Positions 26,929 to 36,605 of a stretch of DNA of 64,000 bases are shown piece by piece (the stretch's first letter is position 1; each line of letters opens with the position of its first letter). The DNA is from Bacteroidota bacterium (GTDB lineage Bacteria; Bacteroidota; Bacteroidia; Bacteroidales; Paludibacteraceae), in contig JAFNAS010000001.1 in NCBI GenBank assembly GCA_017860295.1, positions 186,001 through 250,000 of the forward strand, in the 5' to 3' direction. The notes under the pieces were generated by a model, which had not been told where the DNA came from, did no database searches, and worked only from the letters and a program-made list of their open reading frames with translations. Both the position numbers and the translations under genes were made by a program.

Positions 26929-28143
26929 TCAGATCTTCTTCAACTGATGCCCCATCCTCTCTTTTTTGGTATGCATGTAAAATGCGTTGTATTGGTTAGG
27001 AGTAACCTCAATAGGCACATTTTCGACTATGGTCAGACCGTAGGATTCGAGGCCGATACGTTTTTTGGGGTTATTGGTCATCAGACGCATTTGGGTAACC
27101 CCCAGTTCGCGTAGAATCTGGGCACCTACGCCATAGTCACGTTCATCGGCCTGAAAACCGAGATGTAGGTTTGCATCCACGGTGTCCATCCCGTTTTCCT
27201 GAAGCTTGTAGGCTTTGATCTTGTTCATCAGCCCGATGCCGCGCCCTTCCTGATTCATGTATACAATCACGCCTTTGCCCTCTTTTTCAATCATCTGCAT
27301 CGCTTTGTGAAGCTGTTCGCCGCATTCGCAACGCATCGATCCGAATATATCGCCGGTCATGCACGATGAATGCACCCGTACCAGAATCGGTTCGTCGGCA
27401 CTCCATTCCCCTTTTATCAGAGCTACATGTTCCAGCCCGTTCGATTTCTGGCGGAACGGAATCAGGTGAAACTCACCGTAAGCAGTAGGCATCATCACCT
27501 CTTCGCCTTTTTCGACCAATGATTCGCGACACAAACGATACGTAATCAGATCTTTGACCGAAACCACTTTCAGATCGAATCTTTTAGCCACTTCCATCAA
27601 CTGAGGCAGACGAGCCATCGTTCCATCTTCATTAATGACCTCAACCAACACACCGGCAGGATAAAGCCCTGCCAACTGTGCCAAATCGATAGCAGCTTCC
27701 GTGTGACCGGCTCGGCGCAATACGCCACGATTTCGTGCCCGCAACGGAAAAATATGTCCAGGACGGCCCAAATCGGTCGGTAGTATCGACGGATCGCACA
27801 AAGCCTTGATGGTGGCCGCTCGGTCGAATGCCGAAACACCTGTGGTACAGCCATGTTCCAATAAATCGACAGAGACCGTGAAAGGAGTTCCATGGCTAGA
27901 CGTGTTATCTTCGGTCTGCATAGGCAACGACAATTCGTCGCAACGATCTTCCGTCAGAGGAGCGCACACCAACCCCCGCCCATGGGTAATCATAAAGTTC
28001 ACCTTCTCGGGAGTTATCAACTCGGCAGCACAAATAAAATCGCCTTCGTTCTCGCGATCTTCGTCGTCGACGACGATCACAAATTTACCAGTGCGAATAT
28101 CTTCAATCGCCTCATCTATTGTATTTAATTGAAATTGTTTCAT
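26929..28143 (-). CDS. ribBA: Bifunctional DHBP synthase / GTP cyclohydrolase II RibBA
   Basis: 404 residues from the ATG complementary to 28141-28143 ([36 protein letters not shown]). The RibB half (to about 205) has the acidic [10 protein letters not shown] loop. The RibA half has the zinc cluster [18 protein letters not shown] near 260-277 and the catalytic [11 protein letters not shown] near 293. It supplies both the four-carbon unit and the pyrimidine precursor of riboflavin. No FMN riboswitch is visible in the short leader. An upstream reading of 14 more codons has no family character. Confidence 0.95.
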   Translation of the reverse strand: MKQFQLNTIDEAIEDIRTGKFVIVVDDEDRENEGDFICAAELITPEKVNFMITHGRGLVCAPLTEDRCDELSLPMQTEDNTSSHGTPFTVSVDLLEHGCTTGVSAFDRAATIKALCDPSILPTDLGRPGHIFPLRARNRGVLRRAGHTEAAIDLAQLAGLYPAGVLVEVINEDGTMARLPQLMEVAKRFDLKVVSVKDLITYRLCRESLVEKGEEVMMPTAYGEFHLIPFRQKSNGLEHVALIKGEWSADEPILVRVHSSCMTGDIFGSMRCECGEQLHKAMQMIEKEGKGVIVYMNQEGRGIGLMNKIKAYKLQENGMDTVDANLHLGFQADERDYGVGAQILRELGVTQMRLMTNNPKKRIGLESYGLTIVENVPIEVTPNQYNAFYMHTKKERMGHQLKKI

Positions 28144-28230
28144 ATTATGATTTTTGTATAGAATAGATTGATACAATAAAAACATACCGACAAACAGAAT
28201 GCCGCATCACGACATTGTATAAATCGGACA

Positions 28231-29736
28231 TCATTTTTTCATTTTTGCGCCCAATCGGCGACCTGCATATTTTTTCCCTCGCTGCAAATAGCTTGCCAAA
28301 CGTTTTCGTATGCTCTTGATAATTTGGATATATGCATCCGGATTCATAATCACTGAATCGCCCACCGCCTTATAAGTCAAAAAGATTCCGACCGGCAGCA
28401 AAACAGACGAGCTGAGCCACATTCCTCTCCAAACAGGCCAAAACCCTTCGCGCGCCATTTTTGTTCCGGCATTATCCACTATGTAATAAACAATAAACAT
28501 CAATACCGAGATCACCACAGGCATTCCGAATCCACCCTTACGGATAATCGCTCCCAGAGGCACCCCGATAAAAAAGAATATAAGACAAGCAAACGACAAG
28601 GCGAATTTACGGTGCCACTCAATTGCGTGACGACGTATATTGAGCTGTTTCTCCTTAATTTCCATATTGGAAAATGTTATTTCGCCTTTGACCTGACTTA
28701 CACTATTCAGCGCATTATTCACGGCAGTTTTCTTGTCTGCCAGATTTAACGACAAAAAGAGACTATCCGTGTTGTATTTTCCAAATTTGAAACTTTTTGA
28801 GCTTGCCTGATAGAACGGAATACGATTTTCACGGTTCAAATATTTGGTCGGGACATAGACAACCTGCTGTTTCACCAGCTGTTTCACCTCCTTACTTAAT
28901 GAGTCAATGGTGTGGTTGAGCTCTATGACATTCTTGCTGATTTGCTCATTTTTCAGGAGAGACTCGCTAAAGCGGGTAAAGCTAGCGTCGAAATCGATAA
29001 TGATCTGTTTTTTCGAGAATACTTCACGTCGATAGGGAACTTTGGTAGCGGAAGCCATCGTCTGCTGTTGCTGTAAGTTTTCAAACGACTCGCCGCTATA
29101 AAGATAGAACGTAAGGAAATGTTTGTCACTGCTCATAACCAAACGTCCCGAATCGGCCAGCATCACCGAAGCATTGCTAAAACCATTTGAGAAATCGTAA
29201 ACAATAACATTTTTAAGCAGCTGCCCTTTTATATCTTTACTACCCACAAACAGTGTATATCCGCTTATCCCCTGATAAAATTCTCCGGTCGGGATCTCCA
29301 GTTCGGGCGATTTTTGCCGCATAGAGAGCAAAAGCGTATACATCTTCGTTTGGCTTTTGGGCAACACATAGTTAGAAAAGAAAAATGCCCCCACGCATAC
29401 CATCGAAATAACAATAATCAACGGACGCATGATCCGAAACAACGATATCCCTGCCGATTTCATTGCCAAAAGCTCCAGTTGCTCACCCATATTGCCGTAC
29501 GACATCAACGAAGCAAGCATAATAGACATAGGCAAAGCCAAGGGCACAAGCGACACAGCCGCATACATAAAAAATTCCGCCAATACGGAAATGCCTAAGC
29601 CCTTTCCCACCATATCGTCTACATACTTCCACAAAAACTGCATGAGAAAGACAAACAGACAGATAAAAAAAGTGACCGAAAAGAGCTTCAGAAAATTGAC
29701 AAGAGTATATGAATCAATTCGTTTTAGTATTCGCAT
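28231..29736 (-). CDS. LptF/LptG family permease (YjgP/YjgQ)
   Basis: 501 residues. Three N-terminal membrane helices (about 15-35, 58-80, 100-122) are followed by a large periplasmic beta-jellyroll-type domain (about 130-375) and three C-terminal helices (about 378-470). This is the layout of the LptF/LptG permeases that extract LPS from the inner membrane with the LptB ATPase. Which of the two it is cannot be told, and no partner permease or lptB is adjacent. A TACCTTTG box at 29756-29763 lies 19 bp upstream. Confidence 0.92.
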   Translation of the reverse strand: MRILKRIDSYTLVNFLKLFSVTFFICLFVFLMQFLWKYVDDMVGKGLGISVLAEFFMYAAVSLVPLALPMSIMLASLMSYGNMGEQLELLAMKSAGISLFRIMRPLIIVISMVCVGAFFFSNYVLPKSQTKMYTLLLSMRQKSPELEIPTGEFYQGISGYTLFVGSKDIKGQLLKNVIVYDFSNGFSNASVMLADSGRLVMSSDKHFLTFYLYSGESFENLQQQQTMASATKVPYRREVFSKKQIIIDFDASFTRFSESLLKNEQISKNVIELNHTIDSLSKEVKQLVKQQVVYVPTKYLNRENRIPFYQASSKSFKFGKYNTDSLFLSLNLADKKTAVNNALNSVSQVKGEITFSNMEIKEKQLNIRRHAIEWHRKFALSFACLIFFFIGVPLGAIIRKGGFGMPVVISVLMFIVYYIVDNAGTKMAREGFWPVWRGMWLSSSVLLPVGIFLTYKAVGDSVIMNPDAYIQIIKSIRKRLASYLQRGKKYAGRRLGAKMKK

Positions 29737-29755
29737 GACTTAATTCTTTCGACGA

Positions 29756-29763
29756 CAAAGGTA
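29756..29763 (-). promoter_or_regulatory. -7 box of the LptF/G gene
   Basis: TACCTTTG on the minus strand, 19 bp before the start codon. Confidence 0.6.
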
Positions 29764-29775
29764 AGGTTAATCTAT

Positions 29776-29818
29776 CAATGTGCCAATATTCCAATGTACC
29801 AATAAGCTAATGTAGTAT
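29776..29818. repeat. Degenerate CAATGTGCC-type intergenic repeat
   Basis: About four imperfect repeats of a 9-11 bp unit (CAATGTGCC, CAATATTC, CAATGTACC, AATAAGC). The same text recurs upstream of radA (29949-29972) and near 43301 and 51617. Confidence 0.6.
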
Positions 29819-29977
29819 ATTGAAAATTTCATACCCTACATACACCAACGACACAAATCAAAAAGAAACTATCCACCTTATAAACAGATACTATTCCACC
29901 AATTCTTTCAGCCAATTAAGCCACTACATCAGCATCGAAGATTCTCCAGACATATTGGCATATTGGCATATTAAACC

Positions 29978-29985
29978 TACATTTG
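29978..29985 (+). promoter_or_regulatory. -7 box of radA
   Basis: TACATTTG, 19 bp before the ATG at 30005. The -33 region falls inside a CATATTGG tandem repeat that offers a TTG near 29955. Confidence 0.55.
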
Positions 29986-30004
29986 TAGTTCAAAAACGTT
30001 GATT

Positions 30005-31381
30005 ATGGCAAAAACAAAATCGGTTTACGTCTGCCAAAACTGTGGCGCCGAATCGCCCAAATGGATTGGCAAATGCCCGTCGTGTGGCGAATGGAACAGC
30101 TACGTGGAAGAGGTGATCCGTAAGGAAGTTCCATCCAAAACAGGCTACCACTCCGATGAGCCTCTCAAGTCGAAGCCGGTTCGCATTGAAGAGGTGGAAA
30201 GTACCAGCGAACAACGTATCGATACCTACTCTGCCGAATTCAACCGGGTATTGGGCGGTGGACTGGTGGGCGGATCGCTGGTCTTGTTGGGAGGCGAACC
30301 GGGCATCGGGAAATCGACGCTTATTCTGCAGGTGGCACTCAACATGACCGATAAAAGAGTGTTGTACGTATCGGGAGAAGAGAGCGTCAAACAGATGAAG
30401 CTCCGTTCCGACCGGCTCAGCCAGCCGGCATCGGATTGCTTTGTTGTCAGCGAAACTTCACTCGAACAGATTTTCGTTCACATTCGAAACGTTCAACCCG
30501 ATGTGGTGGTAATCGATTCTATCCAAACTATCTCTACCGAATATGCCGAGTCGTCGCCGGGAAGCGTTACCCAGGTGAGGGAGTGTTCGGCTGCACTGCT
30601 CAAATTTGCGAAAGAGACAGGCATTCCGGTACTGCTCATCGGCCACATAAACAAAGAGGGCAGCATCGCCGGTCCAAAGGTACTGGAGCATATTGTAGAT
30701 ACCGTACTTCAGTTTGAGGGCGATCAAAATTACATGTACCGTATTTTACGTGCTAACAAAAACCGTTTTGGCAGTACGGCCGAACTGGGTATTTTCGAGA
30801 TGTTGCAAAACGGATTGCGCGAGGTTACTAATCCTTCGGAGTTGTTGTTATCGCAAAATCACGAAGGGCTCAGTGGTGTTGCCATTGCCTCGGCCATCGA
30901 AGGCATCCGTCCGTTTTTGATCGAAGCGCAAGCATTAGTCAGTACGGCAGCCTATGGCACTCCACAACGTTCATCTACCGGTTTCGATATCCGCCGGATG
31001 AACATGCTGCTGGCAGTGCTCGAAAAACGTGCCGGATTCAAGTTGGCTCAAAAAGATGTATTTTTGAATATTGCCGGAGGATTGAAGGTGAACGATCCGG
31101 CCATCGACCTTGCCATTATTTCCGCTATTCTCTCGTCGAGTATGGATATTGCGCTTGAGCATCATATCTGCATGGCCGGCGAGGTGGGCTTGTCGGGCGA
31201 AATACGTCCGGTGAACCGCATCGAACAGCGTATTCTGGAAGCTGAGAAGCTGGGCTTTCAAAAAATTATTATTCCCGATTTCAATCTGCACAAAGCCGAT
31301 AAAAATACCCGTTTTTCGATCGAAGTAATCAAGGCGAAGAAGGTAGAAGATGCTTTCAAAGTGCTTTTTGGTAAACAATAA
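30005..31381 (+). CDS. radA: DNA repair protein RadA
   Basis: 458 residues from the ATG at 30005 (MAKTKSVYVCQNCGAESPKW); an in-frame TTG two codons earlier is not needed. The C4 zinc motif CQNCG...CPSCGEW spans residues 10-30. The RecA-like core has Walker A GGEPGIGKST near 96, the RadA-specific KNRFG near 256, and a Lon-like C-terminal domain (VFLNIAGGLKVNDPAIDLAI near 345). RadA drives branch migration in recombinational repair. The tag gene begins 12 bp downstream. Confidence 0.97.
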   Translation: MAKTKSVYVCQNCGAESPKWIGKCPSCGEWNSYVEEVIRKEVPSKTGYHSDEPLKSKPVRIEEVESTSEQRIDTYSAEFNRVLGGGLVGGSLVLLGGEPGIGKSTLILQVALNMTDKRVLYVSGEESVKQMKLRSDRLSQPASDCFVVSETSLEQIFVHIRNVQPDVVVIDSIQTISTEYAESSPGSVTQVRECSAALLKFAKETGIPVLLIGHINKEGSIAGPKVLEHIVDTVLQFEGDQNYMYRILRANKNRFGSTAELGIFEMLQNGLREVTNPSELLLSQNHEGLSGVAIASAIEGIRPFLIEAQALVSTAAYGTPQRSSTGFDIRRMNMLLAVLEKRAGFKLAQKDVFLNIAGGLKVNDPAIDLAIISAILSSSMDIALEHHICMAGEVGLSGEIRPVNRIEQRILEAEKLGFQKIIIPDFNLHKADKNTRFSIEVIKAKKVEDAFKVLFGKQ

Positions 31382-31393
31382 AATCACTCACAG

Positions 31394-31969
31394 ATGGACA
31401 AACAACGATGCCCCTGGCCGGCCAACCATACGTTGGCTATTGCATACCACGATACGGAATGGGGCGTTCCGCTTCACGACGATGCGCTTCATTTCGAGTT
31501 TATTGTACTCGACAGTTTTCAGGCAGGTTTGAGCTGGAATACGATCCTCAATAAACGCGAGAATTTCCGCAGGGCCTTCGATAATTTCGACTATAAGCTG
31601 ATTGCTAACTATGACGATGCGAAGATAGAGTCTTTGATGCAGGACGAAGGAATTATCCGCAACCGGTTGAAGATTCTGGCCACCATCGGCAATGCCAAAG
31701 CGTTTATGGCCGTGCAAAAAGAGTTCGGTTCGTTCGATCGTTACATCTGGCAATTTACAGGTGGCAAGACGATCGATCACCAAATTACCGATATGGGAAC
31801 GACGCCGGTCTCCACGCCCGAGTCGGACGCGATGAGTAAAGACCTCAAAAAGCGGGGATTCAAATTTGTGGGTACTACCATTTGTTATGCCTACATGCAG
31901 GCGGCAGGGATGGTGAACGACCATCTGACCACCTGCTTCCGGCACGATGAAGCTTTTCGGATGAAATAG
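31394..31969 (+). CDS. tag: DNA-3-methyladenine glycosylase I
   Basis: 191 residues. The four zinc ligands are visible: Cys in RCPWP near residue 5, His in AYHDTEWGVP near 19, and the His/Cys pair in MVNDHLTTCFRH near 176-184. The alkyl-base pocket sequence LDSFQAGLSWNTILNKR is near 37-53. It removes 3-methyladenine from alkylated DNA. It lies directly behind radA, an evident DNA-repair pair, and ends 4 bp from the convergent DUF4924 gene. Confidence 0.96.
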   Translation: MDKQRCPWPANHTLAIAYHDTEWGVPLHDDALHFEFIVLDSFQAGLSWNTILNKRENFRRAFDNFDYKLIANYDDAKIESLMQDEGIIRNRLKILATIGNAKAFMAVQKEFGSFDRYIWQFTGGKTIDHQITDMGTTPVSTPESDAMSKDLKKRGFKFVGTTICYAYMQAAGMVNDHLTTCFRHDEAFRMK

Positions 31970-31973
31970 GCGG

Positions 31974-32531
31974 TTAAATTTCCGGCTCGTCTAACTTCAG
32001 TTCGTTGTTCAAATAAAGCTTGTATTTGTGGGAAAGCAACGCCAGCAGATGGCTGATTTGCGAAAGAGCGATCTGCGTATCCTGCGAAATCTCTTTCTTT
32101 TGGATTCGTAACAATAAAACGCCGTACAAAAATACCAAACAGGCCTCGATGTCTTCCACCTCCGGATTGTCCGATCGTTGTTTCAACGCTCCGATTGTAG
32201 GTAATGTTTGATAAAACAGGGCTGCATACTCTGGAAACTTGGGCGATTTCAGCAACGCGTAATGCAGGTCGGTAACATCGGCCACGGTATTGGTTACAAA
32301 TTGCAGGTGTCCGCTCTGCTGTACACCCTCCCGCCGCATCATTTCAATCAGGCTTTCGTACCAGTCGGCCAGCTGTTTCTTCTCCTCTGCATTGTATGCA
32401 GTACGATTTACAATATTATCAACAATGGCTTGCAGGTTGAGTCCGTAAGCGCGAATCAAATCTTCAACTTGCCACATGTAGAGCACATATTCGGCAATAT
32501 TTTCCTTTCGTTTTTGTTGTGCAATAAACAT
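31974..32531 (-). CDS. DUF4924 family protein
   Basis: 185 residues, mostly helical and soluble: MFIAQQKRKENIAEYVLYMWQVEDLIRA at the start, LLLRIQKKEIS and HLLALLSHKY near the end. This is the DUF4924 family, found mainly in Bacteroidota and of unknown function. It is convergent with tag. The 128 bp separating it from the S4-domain gene are filled with AATTTGAAAATG-type degenerate repeats. Confidence 0.85.
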   Translation of the reverse strand: MFIAQQKRKENIAEYVLYMWQVEDLIRAYGLNLQAIVDNIVNRTAYNAEEKKQLADWYESLIEMMRREGVQQSGHLQFVTNTVADVTDLHYALLKSPKFPEYAALFYQTLPTIGALKQRSDNPEVEDIEACLVFLYGVLLLRIQKKEISQDTQIALSQISHLLALLSHKYKLYLNNELKLDEPEI

Positions 32532-32537
32532 AGATTC

Positions 32538-32656
32538 AATTTGAAAATGTGAGAATTTGAAAATGAGGAGATTAATTTTGTCTATTTCACGATATTCAAT
32601 TCAGAAAATCGAATATGGAATTTTGAAATCTGAAATTTTGGAATCTGGAATCTGAA
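32538..32656. repeat. Degenerate AATTTGAAAATG / GGAATCTGAAAT repeat tract
   Basis: An A/T-rich stretch made of imperfect 9-12 bp units (AATTTGAAAATG, GAATTTTGAAATCTG, GGAATCTGAAAC) between two leftward genes. The first unit reappears at 50629-50680. Confidence 0.6.
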
Positions 32657-32659
32657 ACT

Positions 32660-33073
32660 TCAATTTTCCCAATCCTCATCGGCAAAGAAGGGCTCCTCGT
32701 CGTCGAGAAAAGCATCCAGCGTGCGTCGATCTTTCTTCGTCGGCCTTCCGGTACCCCGGTCACGACCCATGTATCCGCTTACTTTCGAGAGCTCGAGCAG
32801 TTCCAGCTGGTCGGCAGTGGTGACATTCTCCATATATTCGGGCACTAATTTGGCTCCCAACCGGTTCTCTGTCAGGGCAAGTACTTTGAATGAATATGTT
32901 ACCGGAGGCCGCTTCACCTGAATTATATCGCCTACTTTGATGTTACGGGACGGTTTGACAGTAACCTGCTGTACCATCACTCGTCCTTTCTTACAGGCTT
33001 CGGCGGCAATCGTACGGGTTTTAAACAGCCTCATAGCCCACAACCATTTGTCAATACGCGCTTCGTTTTTCAT
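32660..33073 (-). CDS. S4-domain RNA-binding protein, Hsp15-like
   Basis: 137 residues. The S4 domain occupies the N-terminal half: RIDKWLWAMRLFKTRTIAAEACKKGRVMVQ near residues 6-35 and KPSRNIKVGDIIQV near 40-53. The tail is basic (GRDRGTGRPTKKDRRT) and then acidic. It matches Hsp15/HslR, which in E. coli binds stalled 50S-peptidyl-tRNA complexes. It is followed downstream by the DUF4924 gene. Confidence 0.9.
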   Translation of the reverse strand: MKNEARIDKWLWAMRLFKTRTIAAEACKKGRVMVQQVTVKPSRNIKVGDIIQVKRPPVTYSFKVLALTENRLGAKLVPEYMENVTTADQLELLELSKVSGYMGRDRGTGRPTKKDRRTLDAFLDDEEPFFADEDWEN

Positions 33074-33088
33074 ATTTCGGATCTGAAT

Positions 33089-33460
33089 TTACCTGAAAGT
33101 GAAGAGGTAATTCATGGCAAAATTCCACAATGTAACCACTCCGGTAGCCACTATTTTAGCCACATAAAAATTGGGGTGGAATTTTTTTGTTGACAGAAAA
33201 ATGACTCCGTTGTTAATGCCAAGGCCGAGCAGGGAGATTGCCATAAATAGCATATACTGTTCGCCTATGGCCGGATTGTGATTCTCGAACGACCATACCC
33301 GGTTCAGAATATAATTGGAGGTGGCAGCCGAAATAAACCCTATGGAGTTGGATATATATTTGTTGGCACGAAGCTTCTCTTTGAAGATGTACGTCAATCC
33401 GAAATCGATGATTGTACCGGAAGCCCCTACCACACAAAATTTTAAAAATTGTGCCAGCAT
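33089..33460 (-). CDS. GtrA-like membrane protein
   Basis: 123 residues with four membrane helices. The opening LAQFLKFCVVGASGTIIDFGLTYIF and NSIGFISAATSNYILNRVWSF are typical of GtrA family proteins, which are thought to move undecaprenyl-linked sugars or assist glycan export. The ATG complementary to 33458-33460 is chosen; an in-frame GTG at 33493 lies inside the preceding terminator hairpin and cannot be right. It is not next to a glycosyltransferase here. Confidence 0.87.
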   Translation of the reverse strand: MLAQFLKFCVVGASGTIIDFGLTYIFKEKLRANKYISNSIGFISAATSNYILNRVWSFENHNPAIGEQYMLFMAISLLGLGINNGVIFLSTKKFHPNFYVAKIVATGVVTLWNFAMNYLFTFR

Positions 33461-33483
33461 AAAATTAAGAATAAGCGGATACA

Positions 33484-33510
33484 AAAAAACCACCTCCGCG
33501 AGGTGGTTTT
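33484..33510 (-). terminator. Intrinsic terminator after the ferredoxin gene
   Basis: An 11-bp stem (AAAACCACCTC with GAGGTGGTTTT) and a 3-nt loop, followed by T's in the leftward direction, 21 bp after the ferredoxin stop. Confidence 0.9.
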
Positions 33511-33530
33511 AGTACTTGCAATAGTGCGTG

Positions 33531-33698
33531 TTATGCCGGATGAATTGCTTCTGAAGGACAAACATCAGCACATGTTCCGCAATCGGTACAAACGTCCGCA
33601 TCAATAACGTAGATATCGCCTTCGCTGATAGCTTCGACAGGACATTCGCTGATGCAAGAACCACATGCAATACAATCTTCTGAAATTACGTGAGCCAT
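33531..33698 (-). CDS. 2[4Fe-4S] ferredoxin
   Basis: 55 residues from the ATG complementary to 33696-33698 (MAHVISEDCIACGSCISECP). Two CxxCxxCxxxCP cluster-binding motifs are present: CIACGSCISECP near 9-20 and CTDCGTCADVCP near 37-48. It is a clostridial-type low-potential electron carrier. It stands alone, with a TATTTTTG -7 box at 33735-33742 and its own terminator. Confidence 0.96.
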   Translation of the reverse strand: MAHVISEDCIACGSCISECPVEAISEGDIYVIDADVCTDCGTCADVCPSEAIHPA

Positions 33699-33734
33699 TT
33701 TTGTAAATTTTATTATTAGTACTAATTTGCGACA

Positions 33735-33742
33735 CAAAAATA
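33735..33742 (-). promoter_or_regulatory. -7 box of the ferredoxin gene
   Basis: TATTTTTG on the minus strand, 37 bp before the ATG. Confidence 0.5.
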
Positions 33743-33814
33743 ACGCATTTTGGAGCAAGATACAAGCCCCTGACGTTTATTTTTGCAAAAAAAGCAAAAC
33801 ACAACGAGTGTCGG

Positions 33815-34912
33815 TTATAGAGCTCCCTGACAGAAAGGTGCCTTTGTGACTTTTGCCGCAACCGGGTTATTCCTGATGTTGATAAAAATAGAGGTTTCGG
33901 CTTTTGCATATTCGATTTCCACGTATCCCATGCCGATACCGGCTTTCAGTACGGGCGATTGCGTTCCGGAGGTTACTTTCCCGATCACACGTCCCTCTTC
34001 ATTTACGATCTCATAATCGTGACGCGGAATTCCTCTTTCGGTAAGCACAAACCCAACCAAACGACGTTTTACACCGGTTACTTTTTGAGTCTCGAGCAGC
34101 GGCCTGTCAATAAATGCTTTTCCTTCGGTGAATTTGGTTATCCATCCCAATCCGGCCTCGATGGGCGAAGTGGAATCGTCAATATCGTTGCCGTAAAGAG
34201 CGAATCCCATTTCAAGACGCAGGGTGTCGCGTGCTCCCAGTCCAATCGGTTTGATGCCGAATTCCTCTCCAGCTTCAAAAAGAGCGTTCCAGATGGTATC
34301 TGCAGTTTCGGGATAGAAATAGAGTTCAAATCCTCCGGCACCCGTATATCCGGTATTCGAGAGAATCACATCTTTTACTCCGGCAAACTCTCCGGTGGTA
34401 AAAGCATAATAAGAAATCGTGCTCAAATCGACGGAAGTAAGCTTTTGCAACAATTCAGTTGCCTTCGGACCCTGCACGGCTAATTGAGCCATGTGGTCGG
34501 ATGCATTCTCCAGATCGGCTCCTTCTGTGTTGTTTTGTACACACCACGCCCAGTCTTTGTCGATGTTAGCGGCATTCACCACCAGCATATATTTTCCCGG
34601 TTCGTAGTGATACACCAGCAAATCATCCACGATACCTCCCTTTCCATTCGGAAAACAGGAGTATTGAGCTTTGCCTGTCGGCAACGCGGAGACATCATTC
34701 GAGGTGATTTTTTGCAGAAACGGCAATGCTTTGTCGCCTTTTACCCAAAATTCACCCATGTGCGATACGTCGAAAACGCCCACACCCTGACGCACGGTCA
34801 TGTGTTCGTCGGTAATGCCACTGTACTCGATCGGCATATTGTAGCCGGCAAAAGATGCCATGCGGGCACCCAACGCGATATGTTTGTCCGTAAACGGAGT
34901 CGTTTTAATCAT
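33815..34912 (-). CDS. gcvT: Aminomethyltransferase GcvT (glycine cleavage T protein)
   Basis: 365 residues from the ATG complementary to 34910-34912 ([30 protein letters not shown]). Features include [15 protein letters not shown] near 46, with the folate-binding Asp/Ser/His block, [12 protein letters not shown] near 190, and [20 protein letters not shown] near 225. It releases ammonia from the lipoyl-bound aminomethyl group and passes the methylene to tetrahydrofolate. The P, H and L proteins are not nearby. It lies 24 bp after pepT and is likely co-transcribed; no glycine riboswitch precedes it. Confidence 0.95.
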   Translation of the reverse strand: MIKTTPFTDKHIALGARMASFAGYNMPIEYSGITDEHMTVRQGVGVFDVSHMGEFWVKGDKALPFLQKITSNDVSALPTGKAQYSCFPNGKGGIVDDLLVYHYEPGKYMLVVNAANIDKDWAWCVQNNTEGADLENASDHMAQLAVQGPKATELLQKLTSVDLSTISYYAFTTGEFAGVKDVILSNTGYTGAGGFELYFYPETADTIWNALFEAGEEFGIKPIGLGARDTLRLEMGFALYGNDIDDSTSPIEAGLGWITKFTEGKAFIDRPLLETQKVTGVKRRLVGFVLTERGIPRHDYEIVNEEGRVIGKVTSGTQSPVLKAGIGMGYVEIEYAKAETSIFINIRNNPVAAKVTKAPFCQGAL

Positions 34913-34936
34913 AAACAAAAGAGAAGTAAATTTTAA

Positions 34937-36166
34937 TTATTTCAACGCGGCAACTTTCTCCACGATTTTCAAAATCACATCGACCGCTTTCTCCATAGAA
35001 GGGATTGGTACATATTCAAAACGTCCGTGGAAATTGTGTCCTCCTGCAAAGATATTCGGGCAAGGCAGGCCTTTGAACGACAACTGAGAACCGTCCGTAC
35101 CACCACGAATTGCTTTTACGTTCGGTTTAACCCCTACTTCCTTCATAGCTTCCTCTGCAATCGTTACGATGTGTATCACCGGTTCTATCTTCTCCCGCAT
35201 GTTGTAATACTGATCCTTGATCTCTACCGTAGCACAATCGGGAAACTCGGCGTTGATTTTATTTACCAGATGTTGTACCTCTTTTTTTCGTTTTTCAAAA
35301 CGATCCCGGTCATGATCACGTATGATGTAGGTCAACGTAGATTTCTCGACATTCCCCTCCATAGAGGTAAGATGGTAAAAACCTTCATATCCATCCGTAT
35401 GCTCGGGAGTTTCGTGCCGAGGTAGCATATTGGCAAACTGATTGGCCACACGCATGGAGTTGAGCATTTTATGCTTAGCATATCCTGGATGCACATTACG
35501 TCCTTTAAAAGTGACGGCAGCAGATGCGGCATTGAAATTTTCGTACTCGAGTTCTCCGATTTCACCTCCATCAAGGGTATAGGCCCAATCGGCGGCGAAT
35601 TTTTCAACATCGAATTTGGAAGCGCCCATTCCAATCTCTTCATCGGGAGTGAAAGCGACGCGAATGGTGCCATGCTTCAGTGATGGATTGGCTGCCAACG
35701 TTTCGAGTGCTGTCATTATCTCGGCAATACCGGCTTTATCATCGGCTCCAAGCAATGTTTTTCCGTTGGTTACAATAATGTCCTGTCCTTTATATTGAAG
35801 CAATTCAGAAAAATCGGAAGGGCTCAACACAACATTGTCTTCTTTATCAAGGAGAATATCCGAACCATCATATTGCGATACAATTCTGGGGTTAGGATGC
35901 TTCCCTGTCATATCTGGACTGGTATCCATGTGAGCTATAAATCCGATAGCAGGTATTGTAGCATCACAATTGGACGGCAAAGTTGCCATCACATACCCGT
36001 ATTCACTGACGGAAACATCCATTAAACCAACATTTTTCAACTCATCTGCCAGAAAATTGGCAAATATCAACTGTCCGGGGGTACTGGGAGTCAGACCTGT
36101 TTTCTCGTCGGATGTGGTCACAAACGACACATATTTCAGAAAACGATCTACTAATTTGGAATACAT
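34937..36166 (-). CDS. pepT: Peptidase T (tripeptide aminopeptidase)
   Basis: 409 residues, M20B family. Metal ligands are visible in [10 protein letters not shown] (His near 80), [12 protein letters not shown] (Asp near 140), [11 protein letters not shown] (Glu pair near 174), [16 protein letters not shown] and the final His in [16 protein letters not shown] near 379. It removes the N-terminal residue from tripeptides in the cytoplasm. It begins at the ATG complementary to 36164-36166 and is followed by gcvT after 24 bp. Confidence 0.96.
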   Translation of the reverse strand: MYSKLVDRFLKYVSFVTTSDEKTGLTPSTPGQLIFANFLADELKNVGLMDVSVSEYGYVMATLPSNCDATIPAIGFIAHMDTSPDMTGKHPNPRIVSQYDGSDILLDKEDNVVLSPSDFSELLQYKGQDIIVTNGKTLLGADDKAGIAEIMTALETLAANPSLKHGTIRVAFTPDEEIGMGASKFDVEKFAADWAYTLDGGEIGELEYENFNAASAAVTFKGRNVHPGYAKHKMLNSMRVANQFANMLPRHETPEHTDGYEGFYHLTSMEGNVEKSTLTYIIRDHDRDRFEKRKKEVQHLVNKINAEFPDCATVEIKDQYYNMREKIEPVIHIVTIAEEAMKEVGVKPNVKAIRGGTDGSQLSFKGLPCPNIFAGGHNFHGRFEYVPIPSMEKAVDVILKIVEKVAALK

Positions 36167-36289
36167 AAATATTTTTTTGTGAAGTTAACATCGCTTCTTT
36201 CATTTCTAAAAAATATAAGAATCTGATAACATGCTATTTAAAAATAGGCATTTCAGATTACAAATCGAAAGAAACCAGTTACAAAGATA

Positions 36290-36330
36290 AAAAATGTCGG
36301 CACAAAATAGCTTGTACCGACATTTTTTAT
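36290..36330. terminator. Hairpin terminator between the 56-residue gene and pepT
   Basis: AAAAATGTCGG-ACAA pairs with TTGT-CCGACATTTTT, with one internal mismatch and a 6-nt loop. It ends in A/T runs on both sides and lies downstream of the leftward small gene. Confidence 0.8.
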
Positions 36331-36368
36331 TGCAACGCTTTTAAAGAAGCATTTCGCTGTTCCGCGTA

Positions 36369-36539
36369 TCAATTCAGAATCAATTCAATATCAACTCCGT
36401 CAGGCATAGTTGCTGTCCAATACGACGCAGAAAAAGCAAGAATACGATCAACCACAGCTTTACCGGGTGATAGTTCAACAAGCGGAGGTTCTTTTTTCAG
36501 AGCATTCGAATGTAAATTGGAAGCGTAATTTCTTCTCAT
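36369..36539 (-). CDS. Small uncharacterised protein downstream of an ECF sigma factor
   Basis: 56 residues starting MRRNYASNLHSNALKKEPP and ending DGVDIELILN. The middle part ELSPGKAVVDRILAFSASY looks like an amphipathic helix; there is no membrane segment, Cys or signal peptide. It begins 66 bp after the sigma-factor stop on the same strand and is followed by a terminator, so it is probably the second gene of that transcript. I do not recognise its family. A Bacteroidales-conserved small regulator or sigma partner is possible, but that is a guess from position. Confidence 0.6.
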   Translation of the reverse strand: MRRNYASNLHSNALKKEPPLVELSPGKAVVDRILAFSASYWTATMPDGVDIELILN

Positions 36540-36605
36540 AGGCAAAGTTTTGAATTCAATTTATTAAATAAACGAACCCACTCTGCCAATATTGTTGTCC
36601 GACCG

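Noticed and set aside
28144-28230. FMN riboswitch before ribBA
   Set aside because: The leader is short and AT-rich, and none of the conserved FMN-element helices could be found.
33461-33493. GTG start extending the GtrA protein by 11 residues
   Set aside because: It lies within the ferredoxin terminator hairpin; the ATG at 33460 gives the normal family start.
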